A stretch of 64,000 nucleotides of DNA from Uranotaenia lowii (taxonomy: Eukaryota > Arthropoda > Insecta > Diptera > Culicidae). Made by a program: the position numbers and the translations under genes. How positions within the stretch are numbered: the stretch's first letter is position 1; every line of letters begins with the position of its first letter. Under the pieces are notes generated by a model that ran no database searches, was not told the origin of the DNA, and saw only the letters and a program-made list of their open reading frames with translations. The DNA lies in assembly GCF_029784155.1 (NCBI RefSeq), contig NC_073691.1, positions 90,354,722 to 90,418,721 of the forward strand, in the 5' to 3' direction. This document shows positions 23,561-34,145 of the stretch, in pieces.

Positions 23561-24609
23561 GTTTTTTAATTTTACAATTTCAAAATTTTAAAATTTTTAA
23601 ATTTCAGAACGAAATAATTTTAGAATTTTAGAACTATTATTTCTTAAGTTTTATATGCCTATTTGTTTTTTTTTTTTTCATTTTACTGATTTTTACTATC
23701 ATAATTAAAGAGGCTTTAAGTTTTGAATTTTGGAATGAAGGATTCAAAAACCTGGAAATCCTAGAAATAAGCAACACCACTTTATATTATAGAAAGATGA
23801 AATTTATTTTTTATCTACATTTTCATAACTGATTGAATGAAGAATGTTACTTATTAATTCAAGCACGTTCTGTTATTAATAAAAATCTCAATAGACAGTT
23901 ACTATAGAATATACTCATTTCAATTTCCTGTGAAATCTGGCGCATATGTTTCCAATTGTCATCATTAAATAAAGGTTTCTTAGATGCTAATTATATAAAT
24001 CCATGCTGTGAAACATGAAATTTCAACATGAGCACTATTTTCAGTGAACAGAAAGTTGTGTTGGGTTCATCTGAGCTGTCATAACATTATTTTGAGTTCA
24101 TCCTATTTCATCGAGTTTATCAAATTGTCTATTTTACTGCAAGAAGTGAATGTTTATGTAGCAACTTTTAAAGAAAATTTTATTATTTAAAAAATATCCT
24201 TACATCTAAAGTTAACAATGAAATGGACGAGGCACCGATCGAAAGAGCGTATAAACGGTTGTTTGTTTGCGATCTACGAAAGGTGTCTGCTATGGTAAGT
24301 GAATTTTGATTGCAATTTAATAGTGTTTCTTCCGCTCCAAATACTCACCTACTATCTTTAATTCTAGCTTGCTGATATGACCTTGATGGTCGAAATCGCG
24401 TCCGAAGGCACCGCTGAAGCCGAAAACGATCGACCCATATTTTGTGAATGTTAATCAGAAATGCTTGTGCCCAAGATTTTATTGAAAAAGTAATTGGCGC
24501 ATCTGGCCGAAAAAACACCAAAAAGGTTAGATTAAATTATTTAAATGTGAAAATTATGTTATTGAATAATTGTGAAATATGAAGTGAAAATAAATTTCTC
24601 CAATCTTAA
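23561..24609. other. AT-rich spacer with one possible small gene
   Basis: Mostly featureless AT-rich sequence. It contains the candidate two-exon frame at 24223-24454 and the TTAA flank of the piggyBac-like MITE. No inverted ends or RNA gene are seen. Confidence 0.4.
24223..24454 (+). CDS. possible two-exon small protein (52 aa) or gene remnant
   Basis: I do not recognise this sequence. An ATG in good context (GAAATGG) at 24223 opens 24 codons (MDEAPIERAYKRLFVCDLRK then VSAM) ending at a strong donor, ATG|GTAAGT at 24295. An acceptor TTCTAG ends at 24367. Exon 2 continues in the same frame for 28 codons (LADMTLMVEIASEG..., ending PIFCEC) to TAA at 24452-24454. The coding-like stretch is less AT-rich than its surroundings. 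It lies inside the 20-kb element, so it could be a captured host exon pair or the remnant of a transposon gene. Splice sites and codon-like composition are seen; expression and function are unknown. Confidence 0.3.
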
Positions 24610-25495
24610 CCCTTTCCTTCCCATGGTAGCACAGGTGATCCACAACTTTGCACAGCTCGCATTTAAACTGGGCGCTTTGGATCAACACCATTTTTTCACT
24701 GAATGTGTAGATATGAGTGAAGAAACATTGCACGAAATTTGAAGAAAATCGGTTCGCTAGGTTTTGCTTGACAGATCAAAAGCTGCAAAAAAGTAGATTT
24801 TTTTCGAATTTAAATCAAGTCGTCATTTGTTGTTCAATAACTTGACAAGTTTTTATAATTTCTTTCAAATAAAAATACTGACGTGCAGAAGGTTGCTTAT
24901 GCAAGCAGAATCAAATGATGGTTTACTTAGATTTCTACTAAAACACATAAATTTTTGAGTAAGTAAAGTGGATCACTGGTGATACACTGGGAACAAAACG
25001 TACTTTTGTTCTTGTGAAGCTTCTTATCAATACTCATGAAAATCATTTCGTCAACAAAAAAATCGCTTCAGGATTGTTGTTTCATTTGCTTAAATGACCA
25101 CATGCCTCAAAATATATGTAAAAGTTCGTGATTTTCTCGAAAAACGGCATGTTTTGTTTTCCTTGCGCAGTGTCATGGCGGCCATTGTTCAAGGCAAAAA
25201 TGAACTTTCGAGGGATGCGAATACCAAAGAATTTTTTTATCTAATAGGATCGTTTTAGTTTGTGATCAATGAAGTGATGAAATTCCACGTTTTTTTGCAA
25301 TTATTTCTTGTTTTTCATTTGTACCCTATGTGTTGTTATCTTCCCAATGGAGCACATATGATCCACCTCAAAAACCAAATTTATCAAATGAATCATTAAA
25401 GTAGGCCTCAATTATGCATCTTTTGTTCTAGAACATTAGCTGTAAATCAATATTTCTATTTTTAAAACGTGAAAAACCTCGTGGGAAGGAAAGGG
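24610..25495. mobile_element. 886-bp piggyBac-like MITE, TTAA target
   Basis: Perfect 14-bp inverted ends, CCCTTTCCTTCCCA at 24610-24623 and the complement at 25482-25495, are flanked by TTAA at 24606-24609 and 25496-25499. TTAA targets and CCC-starting ends are diagnostic of piggyBac-type elements. The motif TGATCCAC occurs near the left end (24646), near 25359 and inverted around 24970, each next to a TTCCCA-like sequence, forming subterminal repeats. No transposase is present. Confidence 0.88.
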
Positions 25496-25499
25496 TTAA

Positions 25500-26279
25500 G
25501 CAATTATTCCGTGTTATGAATCTTTTGAGTACAATTTTATATAGACTATTTCTTGTTGTTAATTTCTGTACATGAAGAAATTTTTTCCTGAAATTGATGT
25601 TTCATTTTATGATAAATTTCCATTCTTTAATAAGTTAGAAAAAAAGGTGAATGGTTAAGAGTTTTTCCAAAAATTATGTAGAATCAAGAATTTAAGTTGA
25701 GATGATTTGCTTAACAATCACCAAAAAAAACAGTTTTTTACTTCTTAAGGATTAAGTATTCATAGGTAATGAAACATTCCTAATAATTTCGATACGAAAT
25801 TGGCTAATTTCAAAACGTAAACAAACGGAATGAACTAATGAACGTTTTGTTTACAAATCAACGAAATGAGACGATAGAGAGGCTAATTACGCTCTCTTTA
25901 CTTGCGTATTTTACTCTGGTCACTCATTGTGAGCTTTTCAAGGCGCGTCGTTGCTGAAAAAAGTGTAAAAAAAACATCTAGGCGTTTAAATGAAGTACCT
26001 ACATCTGGGCGTTTAATAATCGGTGTCAAGTCAATTGAAAGGTGAAGCTGTTTTCTACACTACATAATATGAAATTTTAGAATAATAAAGAAAAAAGCAC
26101 ATTTAAAATCTTGGATTACGACAATCGTCGAAATCGTTATAATAATCCAAAGCAATTTTTTTCACTTATCTCTACGTGCTTCAAAAGGCAATGAAAATCC
26201 CAACATAAAATAATAAACAATAGATAAAATTATTTTATATTCATAATTTTAACAGTGTTTATATGAAGAGAAAAAAATC
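25500..26279. other. AT-rich spacer with a GAGAGGC/GCTCTCT motif
   Basis: No gene. Around 25870-25900 the sequence GAGAGGCTAATTACGCTCTC recurs in related form at 28350-28370 (GAGAGGCAGTTAACGCTCTC). Both lie just before decayed satellite copies, so they may be the same subterminal region of older copies of the 20-kb element's family. Confidence 0.45.
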
Positions 26280-26610
26280 GAAATTTACTTCCAAGTACAC
26301 TTATGTAAAATTTCCGTAAAATTTAGAGTACTACGTTTTGTATTCATGAATATAATCAATATACCTAGTGAAGAGGCTTGTTGAATTTTTTATTTGAAGT
26401 TCATAGAAAGAAAAAAACGCTTTTTGGACATGTATGCACTTATGTGGAAATTCCGGAAAATTTACGGGGCAAGGGAAAATTTTAAGTACATACTAGGTTA
26501 TGTTTTTAGTATCAAAACGAACATACCAAGTACAGTGACTAAGTGCCACATTTGGTTCTGATAAACAAATTCTTCAAATTTAGTTAGTTTCGTCAACTGA
26601 AGTAACATGC
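26280..26610 (-). repeat. decayed 180-bp satellite copies, inverted
   Basis: About two diverged units read in the opposite orientation to the 12541-18480 array. Recognisable parts are TGGAAATTCCGGAAAATTTA, GGGGCAAGGGAAAATTTTAA, AACATACCAAGTACAGTGAC and AAGTGCCACATTTGG. Confidence 0.75.
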
Positions 26611-28372
26611 AACACTTTTCAACATCAATGGTTTCTCAAAAATTGTATTGACAGCTGATCATACCGCTTATCCATCAAAAATTTTAAAAGTTGGTGGGAT
26701 ATAAAAAGATGTAATCATTTTTTTTTCTTATTATTTAAATTTTCTTAAACATGCGATTTTTATACCTTTCTCAGAAAAAGGGGTTGAATGCAGCAAACTT
26801 TCTTTTGAATAAAAAATAAAATGAAAACTTTTAAAAATTAATAGATTTAGATAAGCTTGTGGTGCTATAAATGCCCATGCCCAATGCCAAACACCAATTG
26901 CATTAAATTTGGTTTTGTTTGGATTTTTCAACAATAATGCTTTAGAATACTACAATAAATTCTACTAGCTGAAATCATAAAAATAAATTTTTGAATGGTT
27001 GGAATTTTTATGTTAACAAACGTGACGTGTGACGTGACGTGACGGTTAACAACCATATGTCCATGAATCAATATGATTTAAATTTATTTGCATCTTAACC
27101 GAGACTGGTAAGTGAATTAAAATTTTTTTTCAATATTGGTGACTGTTTGAAAAATATTTTTACACCAAGAGTGTTAGTAATAGAGAGTTTGATATTACTA
27201 GGCCAATTTTCATACGGGGAAAATTTTAAAACGGCATCGAAAAATGTTTCAATTTCTTTATCTTTTTCTCGATTTTTTAAATTTTCTCTGAGAACCAAAA
27301 ACATTACAAACTAGCTTAAGATGTAAAAGATTGTGTCATCATCATTTTGTAACCATTAAATGACAACTCGATTGCATTATTATTGAAAACAAAATTGAAT
27401 AAGAGCTGTGATATACAAATGTTGCCTCTAGCCCCTTATGATGCCTGTTTATTGGTATTGTGAAAAAAAAACGCTTTTCGACATGTATACTCGAATTGTA
27501 GAAATTTAAATAAAAAAACATGTTCTAGAATAAAAATGAATTCCAATTTTTTATTTTGATTGTGTTGTAAGGTCTCTATTGCACTATGTTATGAAATGTT
27601 TTGGTCCTTTGGAGATTGCATAATTATTTTTTTTCTAATTTTATTTATGCACAAATGAAGAAAAAATCAGTTTTAAAAAGGTCTAGTTGGTAGTTATTGA
27701 GGGTTGAACTGATTGTCATGATTTTTATCCAACCGTTATACTACATTCAGTTCTTATGTAGAACAATTAACATCAATAAATGGTTGTTAACTCGATTTAC
27801 TTAAAAGTGCTCAAATGTCAATTGATTATGGTTTTGTATAAAAATTTGTGTTTTGATTACTTTATTGTAACAAGGATCTTAAACTGCATTGACTTGAACA
27901 TTTCCATGGAAGACTTTGAACTAATTTTACAGTTTTGCAAATTTGAGTAGGGAAAATCCATTATTTTTCGAACTTTGATGGCCTATTTTATATAAAAATT
28001 ACCCGAAAATCCAACTTTTTCTGCACCGATCATGAAGAGCAAGAGTTATTCTAGAAAAACAAGTTTTAAAAGTGGAAAGTTTCTCGCAAATTCTTCGAAT
28101 TATCAACGAAAAAGGCAAATTTTCCATGTAGTTTGACAGATTTATCGTGATTATGACGACACAGTCTGTACCAATACTAGAGCAGGGCTGCCTTGGCACT
28201 ACCTTCTTTAAATATTCCTTGGATTTTTTCTTCATGTTTTACTTTTTCATCATTTTGGAGCATAATTCATTTATTGACATTTTGGAAAAGTAAACAAACA
28301 TTAGCTAAGAATGAACCACTTGCGTTCAAGTAAGCGAAAAGAGACATTTGAGAGGCAGTTAACGCTCTCTTA
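26611..28372. other. AT-rich spacer, no gene
   Basis: No convincing frame or RNA gene. A GTGACGTGTGACGTGACGTG microrepeat lies near 27020-27045. Near 27470-27500 a short decayed satellite piece (CGCTTTTCGACATGTATAC) is visible. The short minus-strand frames at 26731, 27095 and 27999 have no protein-like character. Confidence 0.4.
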
Positions 28373-28537
28373 AGCCTAGTCCACACTAGGAGACGGTTCG
28401 TCTCGAGACGGTCTCAGCGTCTCCCATTTTCTTCGGGAGACACTGCGACCGTCTCATTTTTCCAACAACAACAACAGACAACAAAGTTCGTCTCATAACA
28501 AAAATCGCCGTTCATGTTGCCTAGTGTGGACTAGGCT
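28373..28537. mobile_element. 165-bp Harbinger-like MITE, TTA target
   Basis: The inverted ends are AGCCTAGTCCACACTAGG at 28373 and the complement ending at 28537. TTA duplications lie at 28370-28372 and 28538-28540. The interior contains several GTCTC/GAGAC inverted motifs. A 3-bp TTA target is typical of PIF/Harbinger elements. Confidence 0.85.
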
Positions 28538-28599
28538 TTAGCCTGCTCAATCAACAAACACCACTCACCCTGAGTTCCTCGGGCGTCGCGGCATGGGAA

Positions 28600-29690
28600 A
28601 ATCAAAACGTTCCACCCACTTTTGGGGAAATTTCGGAAAACTTTCAGGTTAAGGGAAAATTATGATACCAACCTTTTTCTAAAAGATTCGAAATCAACAC
28701 AGTTGCTTATTGCGAATTTTTGTTGTTGAACAAACTTCAAATTATGCTGGAATATTGAAAAATCTAACATTTCGTTCACTATGCACTTATTGGGAAATTC
28801 CGGGAAATTCACGAGACCAGGAGATAATCTTAGTACCTACTAGATTTGTTTCTAGTATCAAAACCAACATATCTAGTATAGTGGCTTAGTGCTGCATTTG
28901 GTTTTGTTGAACAAACTTTTCGAATTATATTAATATAGTGAAAAATTCAATATAATGACATATATGTATTTATATGGAAATTCAGAAAAAAATCACGGGG
29001 TAAGGGAAAATTCTAAGTACTATGTTTTGTTTATAGCACCAAAACCAACATACCTAGTATAGTGGCTGAGTGCCGTTTTTTTCTGTTGAACGAATTTTTC
29101 AAATTCAGTTGCAATTGTGAAAAATTCAATATTTCAACATATGTACCCTTATGAGGAAAATCCGGAAAATTCATGGGATAAGGGAAAATTCTGAGTACAA
29201 CGTTTTGTTTATAGTATTAAAACTCACATATCTATCTAGTATATTGGTTTAGTGCCCCATTTGTTTTTCTTGAATAAACTTTTCAAATTAAATTTCTTTA
29301 TTGAAAAATTAAAAACAGCCTCAAGAAGAATGTTACATACAATGGAAATTCGGGAAAACTCACAGGGCCAGGGGAAAATTCTGAGTACTACAATTTGTTA
29401 CTGGTTTTAAGTTTTGTAAAAAATTTTTTTAAATTGAGTTGATATTGTGAAAAATACAAAATTTTGAAATATATACACTTATATGGAAATTACGGAAAAT
29501 GTACGGGGTTAGGGAAAACTTTGAGTACAAAGTTTTGTGTCAAGGATCTTTAACAAAAATACATACCTAATGCATACTGCAGCATTGTTGGACAAACTTT
29601 TCAAATTAATCTTGTAAAGTGTACAATTCAAAATTTCGACATACATATATAGATTTACGTGGAAATTCCTTAAAACTCATATGGTATGGA
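28600..29690 (-). repeat. decayed 180-bp satellite array, inverted
   Basis: About six diverged units with a spacing near 180 bp (GGAAATT...CGG cores near 28630, 28795, 28978, 29158, 29340, 29485 and 29660) carry AACATACCTAGTATAGTGGC and TTGTTGAACAAACTTTTC. They are the reverse complement of the young array and much more diverged from one another than its units. Confidence 0.85.
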
Positions 29691-29733
29691 AAGATTCTGG
29701 GTACTATTTTTTTCAGAATCCAAAAGATCATTA

Positions 29734-30206
29734 GGGGCCGTTCAGATATAACGTGGACAGAAAACTGAAATTTTTTACCCTCTCCTCCCCCAACGTGGAC
29801 AAGCGTGGACATTTAGCAAACCCCTAACTTCTCCCCGGATGTCCACGTGGACAGATTTGAGATTGTTTTTATTTTCTAAATTTGACAGAAAACACTACTT
29901 CTTGCTTTTTTTTTGTTGAAATGGATGATTTTGAGAAAAACGAAAAAGCATTTCCTGATATAAAATAATTATATAAATTTTAAATTTCTAAACTTTCATA
30001 TATATCACTTGCCTTCTAGTGGCTACTAGTTGTTTAAACTTAAACTGGAAAGCTTTGCAATTTATGATTTTGATTTAAACATCTTAATATTTTAGTGGAC
30101 TAAGTGGACATGACCAAAACTCCTACTCCCCTCTCCGTGGACAAGCGTGGACATTTCCATACACCCCCCTTTCCATAAGTTGTCCACGTGGTATGTGAAC
30201 GGCCCC
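29734..30206. mobile_element. 473-bp Harbinger-like MITE, TTA target
   Basis: The inverted ends GGGGCCGTTCA (29734) and TGAACGGCCCC (ending 30206) are flanked by TTA at 29731-29733 and 30207-30209. Multiple GTGGACA/TGTCCAC motifs (for example CGTGGACAAGCGTGGACA twice) lie near both ends. No coding sequence. Confidence 0.87.
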
Positions 30207-30209
30207 TTA

Positions 30210-31242
30210 TCGGTTTAAACAATTGGTGCTACATTTGATTTTGTTGATAATTTTTTTTTGTGCGCATGCACTTCGGTAGTAATTTTAGAACAAGTTTTTA
30301 TTGCCAGATGCCTTGCTTAAATATACTTTTGATGAGTAAGTGCTGTATTTTGTTTCTTTGAACAGATGTTTGGTTCAAATTTTAAAGTGTTCAATAATAA
30401 AATAACAGTTTATTTATATAGATATAAAAAAAAAATCACCAATGTTGAAGTTTTAAAACGAATGCTTTCATACAGCATTTAAAATTCTTAATTATTTTAT
30501 GGAATAATATGATAACCAGAGTATTAAGCATCATTTTTTACATGAGCAACGTTTTAATTTAAGAATATGACATGTTTGTTCCCTTGCATGTTTATGTTAT
30601 GTAGGTTAACAGCGAATTTTTAGATTATAACTTTATTTGCTAACTCAAATTATTCAATTATTCACTTTAAATTTCCCAATTATGAGTATAACAAGTTAGA
30701 CGTGAGCCGAAATTGCTTGCAAGTATTCTTTAAGCCGTGCTGCCAAAGAGACAAAATTGGTCACTCATTTTGCTTGCGCGAATCACTCACTGCTTGCGCA
30801 TTTAACAGCAGTGCTCGCAAACGCGTCTTCGCAGAGCAACAAATTTTCAAAACCAAACTTTTACGTAATGACTGTTTGATGTCAAATGTCTTAGAAATTG
30901 CATAAAACGTCTGGCACTGTCTGGGCCAGATCGGACCACGGGTTGGGAACGCTTAACGAGCCTGAAGTTTGTATGGGATTTTGAAACATTTTGTTTAGGT
31001 AGAATTCCCTCCGGCTGATTTCTTTTAAATACAGTTTTTCTTGTAGCTAAGTTATGACAAATATTTCATTCCAAGGCTGTAATACGTTTAATAAAAGTTA
31101 TTCAGCTTTAGAAACAGGCTAATATTTTAAATGATTCATCACTATTACAGAGGCGTCAGAATTTTCAACCGGCCCGACCGAAACGCTCAATTTGAAATGA
31201 AAAATTGAATCGTATAAGAAATGTTTTGAAATTTTTTGATAA
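30210..31242. other. spacer with an inverted copy of the 20-kb element's end motif
   Basis: AT-rich until 30690. A GC-richer patch at 30690-30860 contains GCTTGCGCATTTAACAGCAG (the inverse of the subterminal motif at 12210) plus TTGCTTGCAAG and GCTCGCAAACGCG. The 67-codon plus frame at 30702 overlaps this patch and looks accidental. Nothing else is identified. Confidence 0.45.
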
Positions 31243-31761
31243 AATTGCATAACTACAGGGGCTAAGCATCATGTCTTTCAGTACTTTTTCGGTTGTAGTT
31301 TTCACACAATTCAAAAAAAAAATCCTGAATTTGGAAATCTTCTAAGACTGACCCAAAGTATTTTTTTCATATAATTCTTGTCAAAATTGTTTCACAAATA
31401 ACTTAGTTTTTTTTTTATAAATTTGGTGAATTCATTAAATAAACTATTTTAAAATTCAACACAATTCACTCTTACTCGAATAAAACACTTTATTTGAATT
31501 ACTGACAGTAAAACGATAGTTATCTTCATTCTCGATTTGAAAAAAATTCATACATATGTGCAATGGTGTACAATGTTGTGGTATGTACAATATTTTCTTT
31601 TCGTATAAGTTAAATTATCTCAGTTATTTGTGTAACATCTTTGACAAGAACTATATCAAAATGAGTCAGTCCTTATATAGGAAAAAAATTAAGTGGAAGT
31701 TAAAAATACAACCGAAAAAGTACTGAAAGTCATATTGCTTAGCCCCTGTAGTTATGCAATT
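31243..31761. mobile_element. 519-bp TIR element, TAA target
   Basis: Long inverted ends of about 60 bp with few mismatches begin AATTGCATAACTACAGGGGC and include CTTTCAGTACTTTTTCGGTT. TAA flanks are at 31240-31242 and 31762-31764. The trinucleotide TWA-type duplication suggests a Harbinger-type MITE. The interior is AT-rich without an ORF. Confidence 0.82.
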
Positions 31762-32528
31762 TAAGTAAAAATTATCAAAACAATCCTCAACGATAAAATT
31801 ATTCCTTTAAAAAAAAGGTGTAAATAATCTTGAACAGAGCTTTTGAAAATTAAATCGGTCGAATATACCTCTAGTTTCACCGACAAATAACACAGAGTTA
31901 CAAAAGTCACTAAATGAAAAATTTATTAGAAAGTTAAAAATGAAAATTCAGAAATTAACAGAATAAAAAAAAGAGTTATAAGTTTAATTTCAAGGAAGAT
32001 TTGTTTTGAATGGATTTCTTAATTGGATGTGTTGCAACGCACACAGTAGTGTATATACAAAAATAAAATAGAAGCAGGTCATCGATCAATCAACGAAATC
32101 TCAAAATGACAAACTTCGCAATTTCGCATTTTTAAAAGTTGCAAATTTAGACCTAATTGTGAAGAGATTGCCCCTTGACTGGATAGTTTATTACGAATAA
32201 AAGTTTTTTAATCAATGTCAATTTTTTAACCAAAGTGTATTGTTTATTTCGGTTTTGATGTTATTATCTTTAAAAAAAAACAGCAAAAAGATTATCCATA
32301 GCGAACAACACCATCACTATGTGTACACTTCAAGAGTGCTCTTTGGGAGACGCACTTAAAAAGTACTCATTTCAATTTTGAGTGTTTTGTGAGTGACGAA
32401 AAATGCTCCCTGTGTGTATCGTCACTCTGCTCCAATCAACCACTCTTGCTCCACTCACAACAACATTGAAAGAGCGGAGCTGAAAAATACACCGCTCTTG
32501 TATTGCTCTGAGATGCGTCCGAAGCCTG
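31762..32528. other. right end of the 20-kb element
   Basis: AT-rich to about 32300, then a subterminal region with repeated GAGTG/CACTC words (AAGAGTGCTC, GAGTGTTTTGTGAGTGACG, CACTCTGCTCC, CACTCTTGCTCC). It ends in the 12-bp TIR. No gene. Confidence 0.5.
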
Positions 32529-32734
32529 CCCCCACCTTGTCGATCAAGTCGATCATTTCGAAAAATTTTAAAGAAAGCATTGCTTTTCAAGTTAATGTCT
32601 GGCTTCAAAAAAGTTTCAGTGATGGCAGCAATATGTATGTTTTGAGTTTTAAAAAATAAAAAGAATTCATCCTGGTTAGCCAGCAAAGATCTAGCATTCC
32701 AATTCATAATATTTAAACATCTATTTGGATCCAT
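32529..32734 (-). pseudogene. Jockey ORF2 start, N-terminal endonuclease
   Basis: ATG at 32734 begins MDPNRCLNIMNWNARSL, then AAITETFLKPD and FRNDRLDRQGGG. The N-WNARSL and TETFL blocks are the first two endonuclease motifs. The start overlaps the end of ORF1 by 14 bases (ORF1 stop TAG at 32721-32723), a common LINE arrangement. The frame is cut at 32529 by the 20-kb element and resumes at 12194. Confidence 0.88.
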
Positions 32735-34145
32735 GAGGGAATCGTAAAGTCATAATAATTTTGTTAGCATAATTAAAAGAAGTTTGGAAAGCTTCAAACA
32801 TTGAATTTGCTTTCAACATAAGTTGCATCATTTCCATTAAATTTTGATGCAAAAATTTTAATTTTTCCTCAGTAATCTCACCCAAATCAACAAAATTGTT
32901 TGGATCAGAAAATGAAGGAGAAGAACAAGTATTTGAATTTCGGGGATTTTCCCAAGCCTTCGCATGAACGTTGAGACTTGGTTTTTTCCCATTTTTATTA
33001 GTTAAACCTGAAGAGGGAAACCCATTTTCAACCACCTCTGAGAACGATAAACAACGAGTCTGTGGCGCAGAATCAGCCCAGGTAACATTAAATTCACTTC
33101 GGGTATTACCCAACCGTGATTCCAATGTAGGCCGAGGCTGACTGCGAACAGGCAGGTTGTTTGCCGGCCCGACGTGTGAAGACGAAAAAGAGGAAGGAGG
33201 AGAAGAAACTTTTCTGGAAACTTTGGGATTTTTCCTTGAAGCAATAATTTTTGCCCTGATGGGACAGTCTAGCGAATTCGAGGAATGATTACCTGCGCAA
33301 TTTGCACACTTGAAAAATTCTGTTTTTGGTTTATCACCACCATAAAGGCATTTAGATTTTTCATGATCGAATGAGCCGCAAAGCATGCATCTGGCATTCA
33401 TTCTACAATTTTTAGTGCCGTGACAAAAAGCTTGACAACGACGACATTGCGTAATATTTTGAAGGAAATTGGTTGAAGATTTTCGAAAAGGTTCGAATTT
33501 GACTCGACAATGAAACATAAGACTTTTCAAGAATTTGCAAATTATTAACTTGATCCTTTTTAAAATGGATCAAATAAAGCTCAGGAGCAAAACCAACACT
33601 ACTGATATTATTCGTGTTGGTTCTTTTCCTCATTTGAATTATTGAATCGGAGAAAAACCTAACAAAGAATTTAATTCAGTTGTGATCTCATCCGGTGTCT
33701 GATCGCCGGTGAGACCACGAAGTACAACTTTAAAGGGACAATCACTTCTAGTATCGTACGTAAAAAATTGGTGTTTTTTATTATTCAAATAATTTAAAAT
33801 TTTTTGAAAATCATTAAAAGATTCCGCCAAAATACGAGCAGTTCCCCTTCGACCGATCTGAAAAGAAATCTTCACATCCTTGACGGAAGTGACGATTTCT
33901 TTTCGAAAGGCATTGAAGTCAGAAATCGTGACCGTAATTGGTGGAACCTTTTCATTTTTAAGAGTATAAGAAGAAGAAGGTTTCCTAGTACTCTTATCAG
34001 AATTAAATATGAATATTTCCTCATCACCGATGTTATGAAGGACATCGAATGAATTGGAAATTTCAACTTTTTTGGGCGATGGACCTGAATTAGGTTCGGC
34101 AATTCGTTTTCTTCCGGCCCTTGAACCGGCCGATGACTTCCCCAT
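32721..34145 (-). pseudogene. Jockey ORF1 (gag-like nucleic-acid-binding protein), frameshifted
   Basis: ATG at 34145 starts MGKSSAGSRAGRKRIAEPN and runs to a stop at 33639. The protein resumes in another frame (33633 to about 33540) and then a third (33530-32721). The last part has three zinc knuckles, CRRCQAFCHGTKNC, CMLCGSFDHEKSKC and CANCAGNHSSNSLDC, followed by a Ser/Pro-rich tail. Known role: ORF1 of Jockey elements binds element RNA and delivers it to its target. Two frameshifts show this copy is dead. Confidence 0.85.

Larger units (their letters stand above)
12195..32528. mobile_element. 20.3-kb hAT-like element loaded with satellite DNA
   Basis: The ends are perfect 12-bp inverted repeats, CAGGCTTCGGAC at 12195 and GTCCGAAGCCTG ending at 32528, flanked by the 8-bp direct repeat CCCCCACC (12187-12194 and 32529-32536). 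Eight-bp duplications and CAG-type ends are hallmarks of hAT elements. Deleting the insert plus one duplication restores the Jockey endonuclease frame D-R-Q-G-G-G-V-A-I-V. No transposase-like frame is visible in 20 kb. The cargo is 33 satellite units, 4 kb of short-period arrays, decayed inverted satellite copies and several smaller transposons. The superfamily call is inference from ends and target size. Confidence 0.83.
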
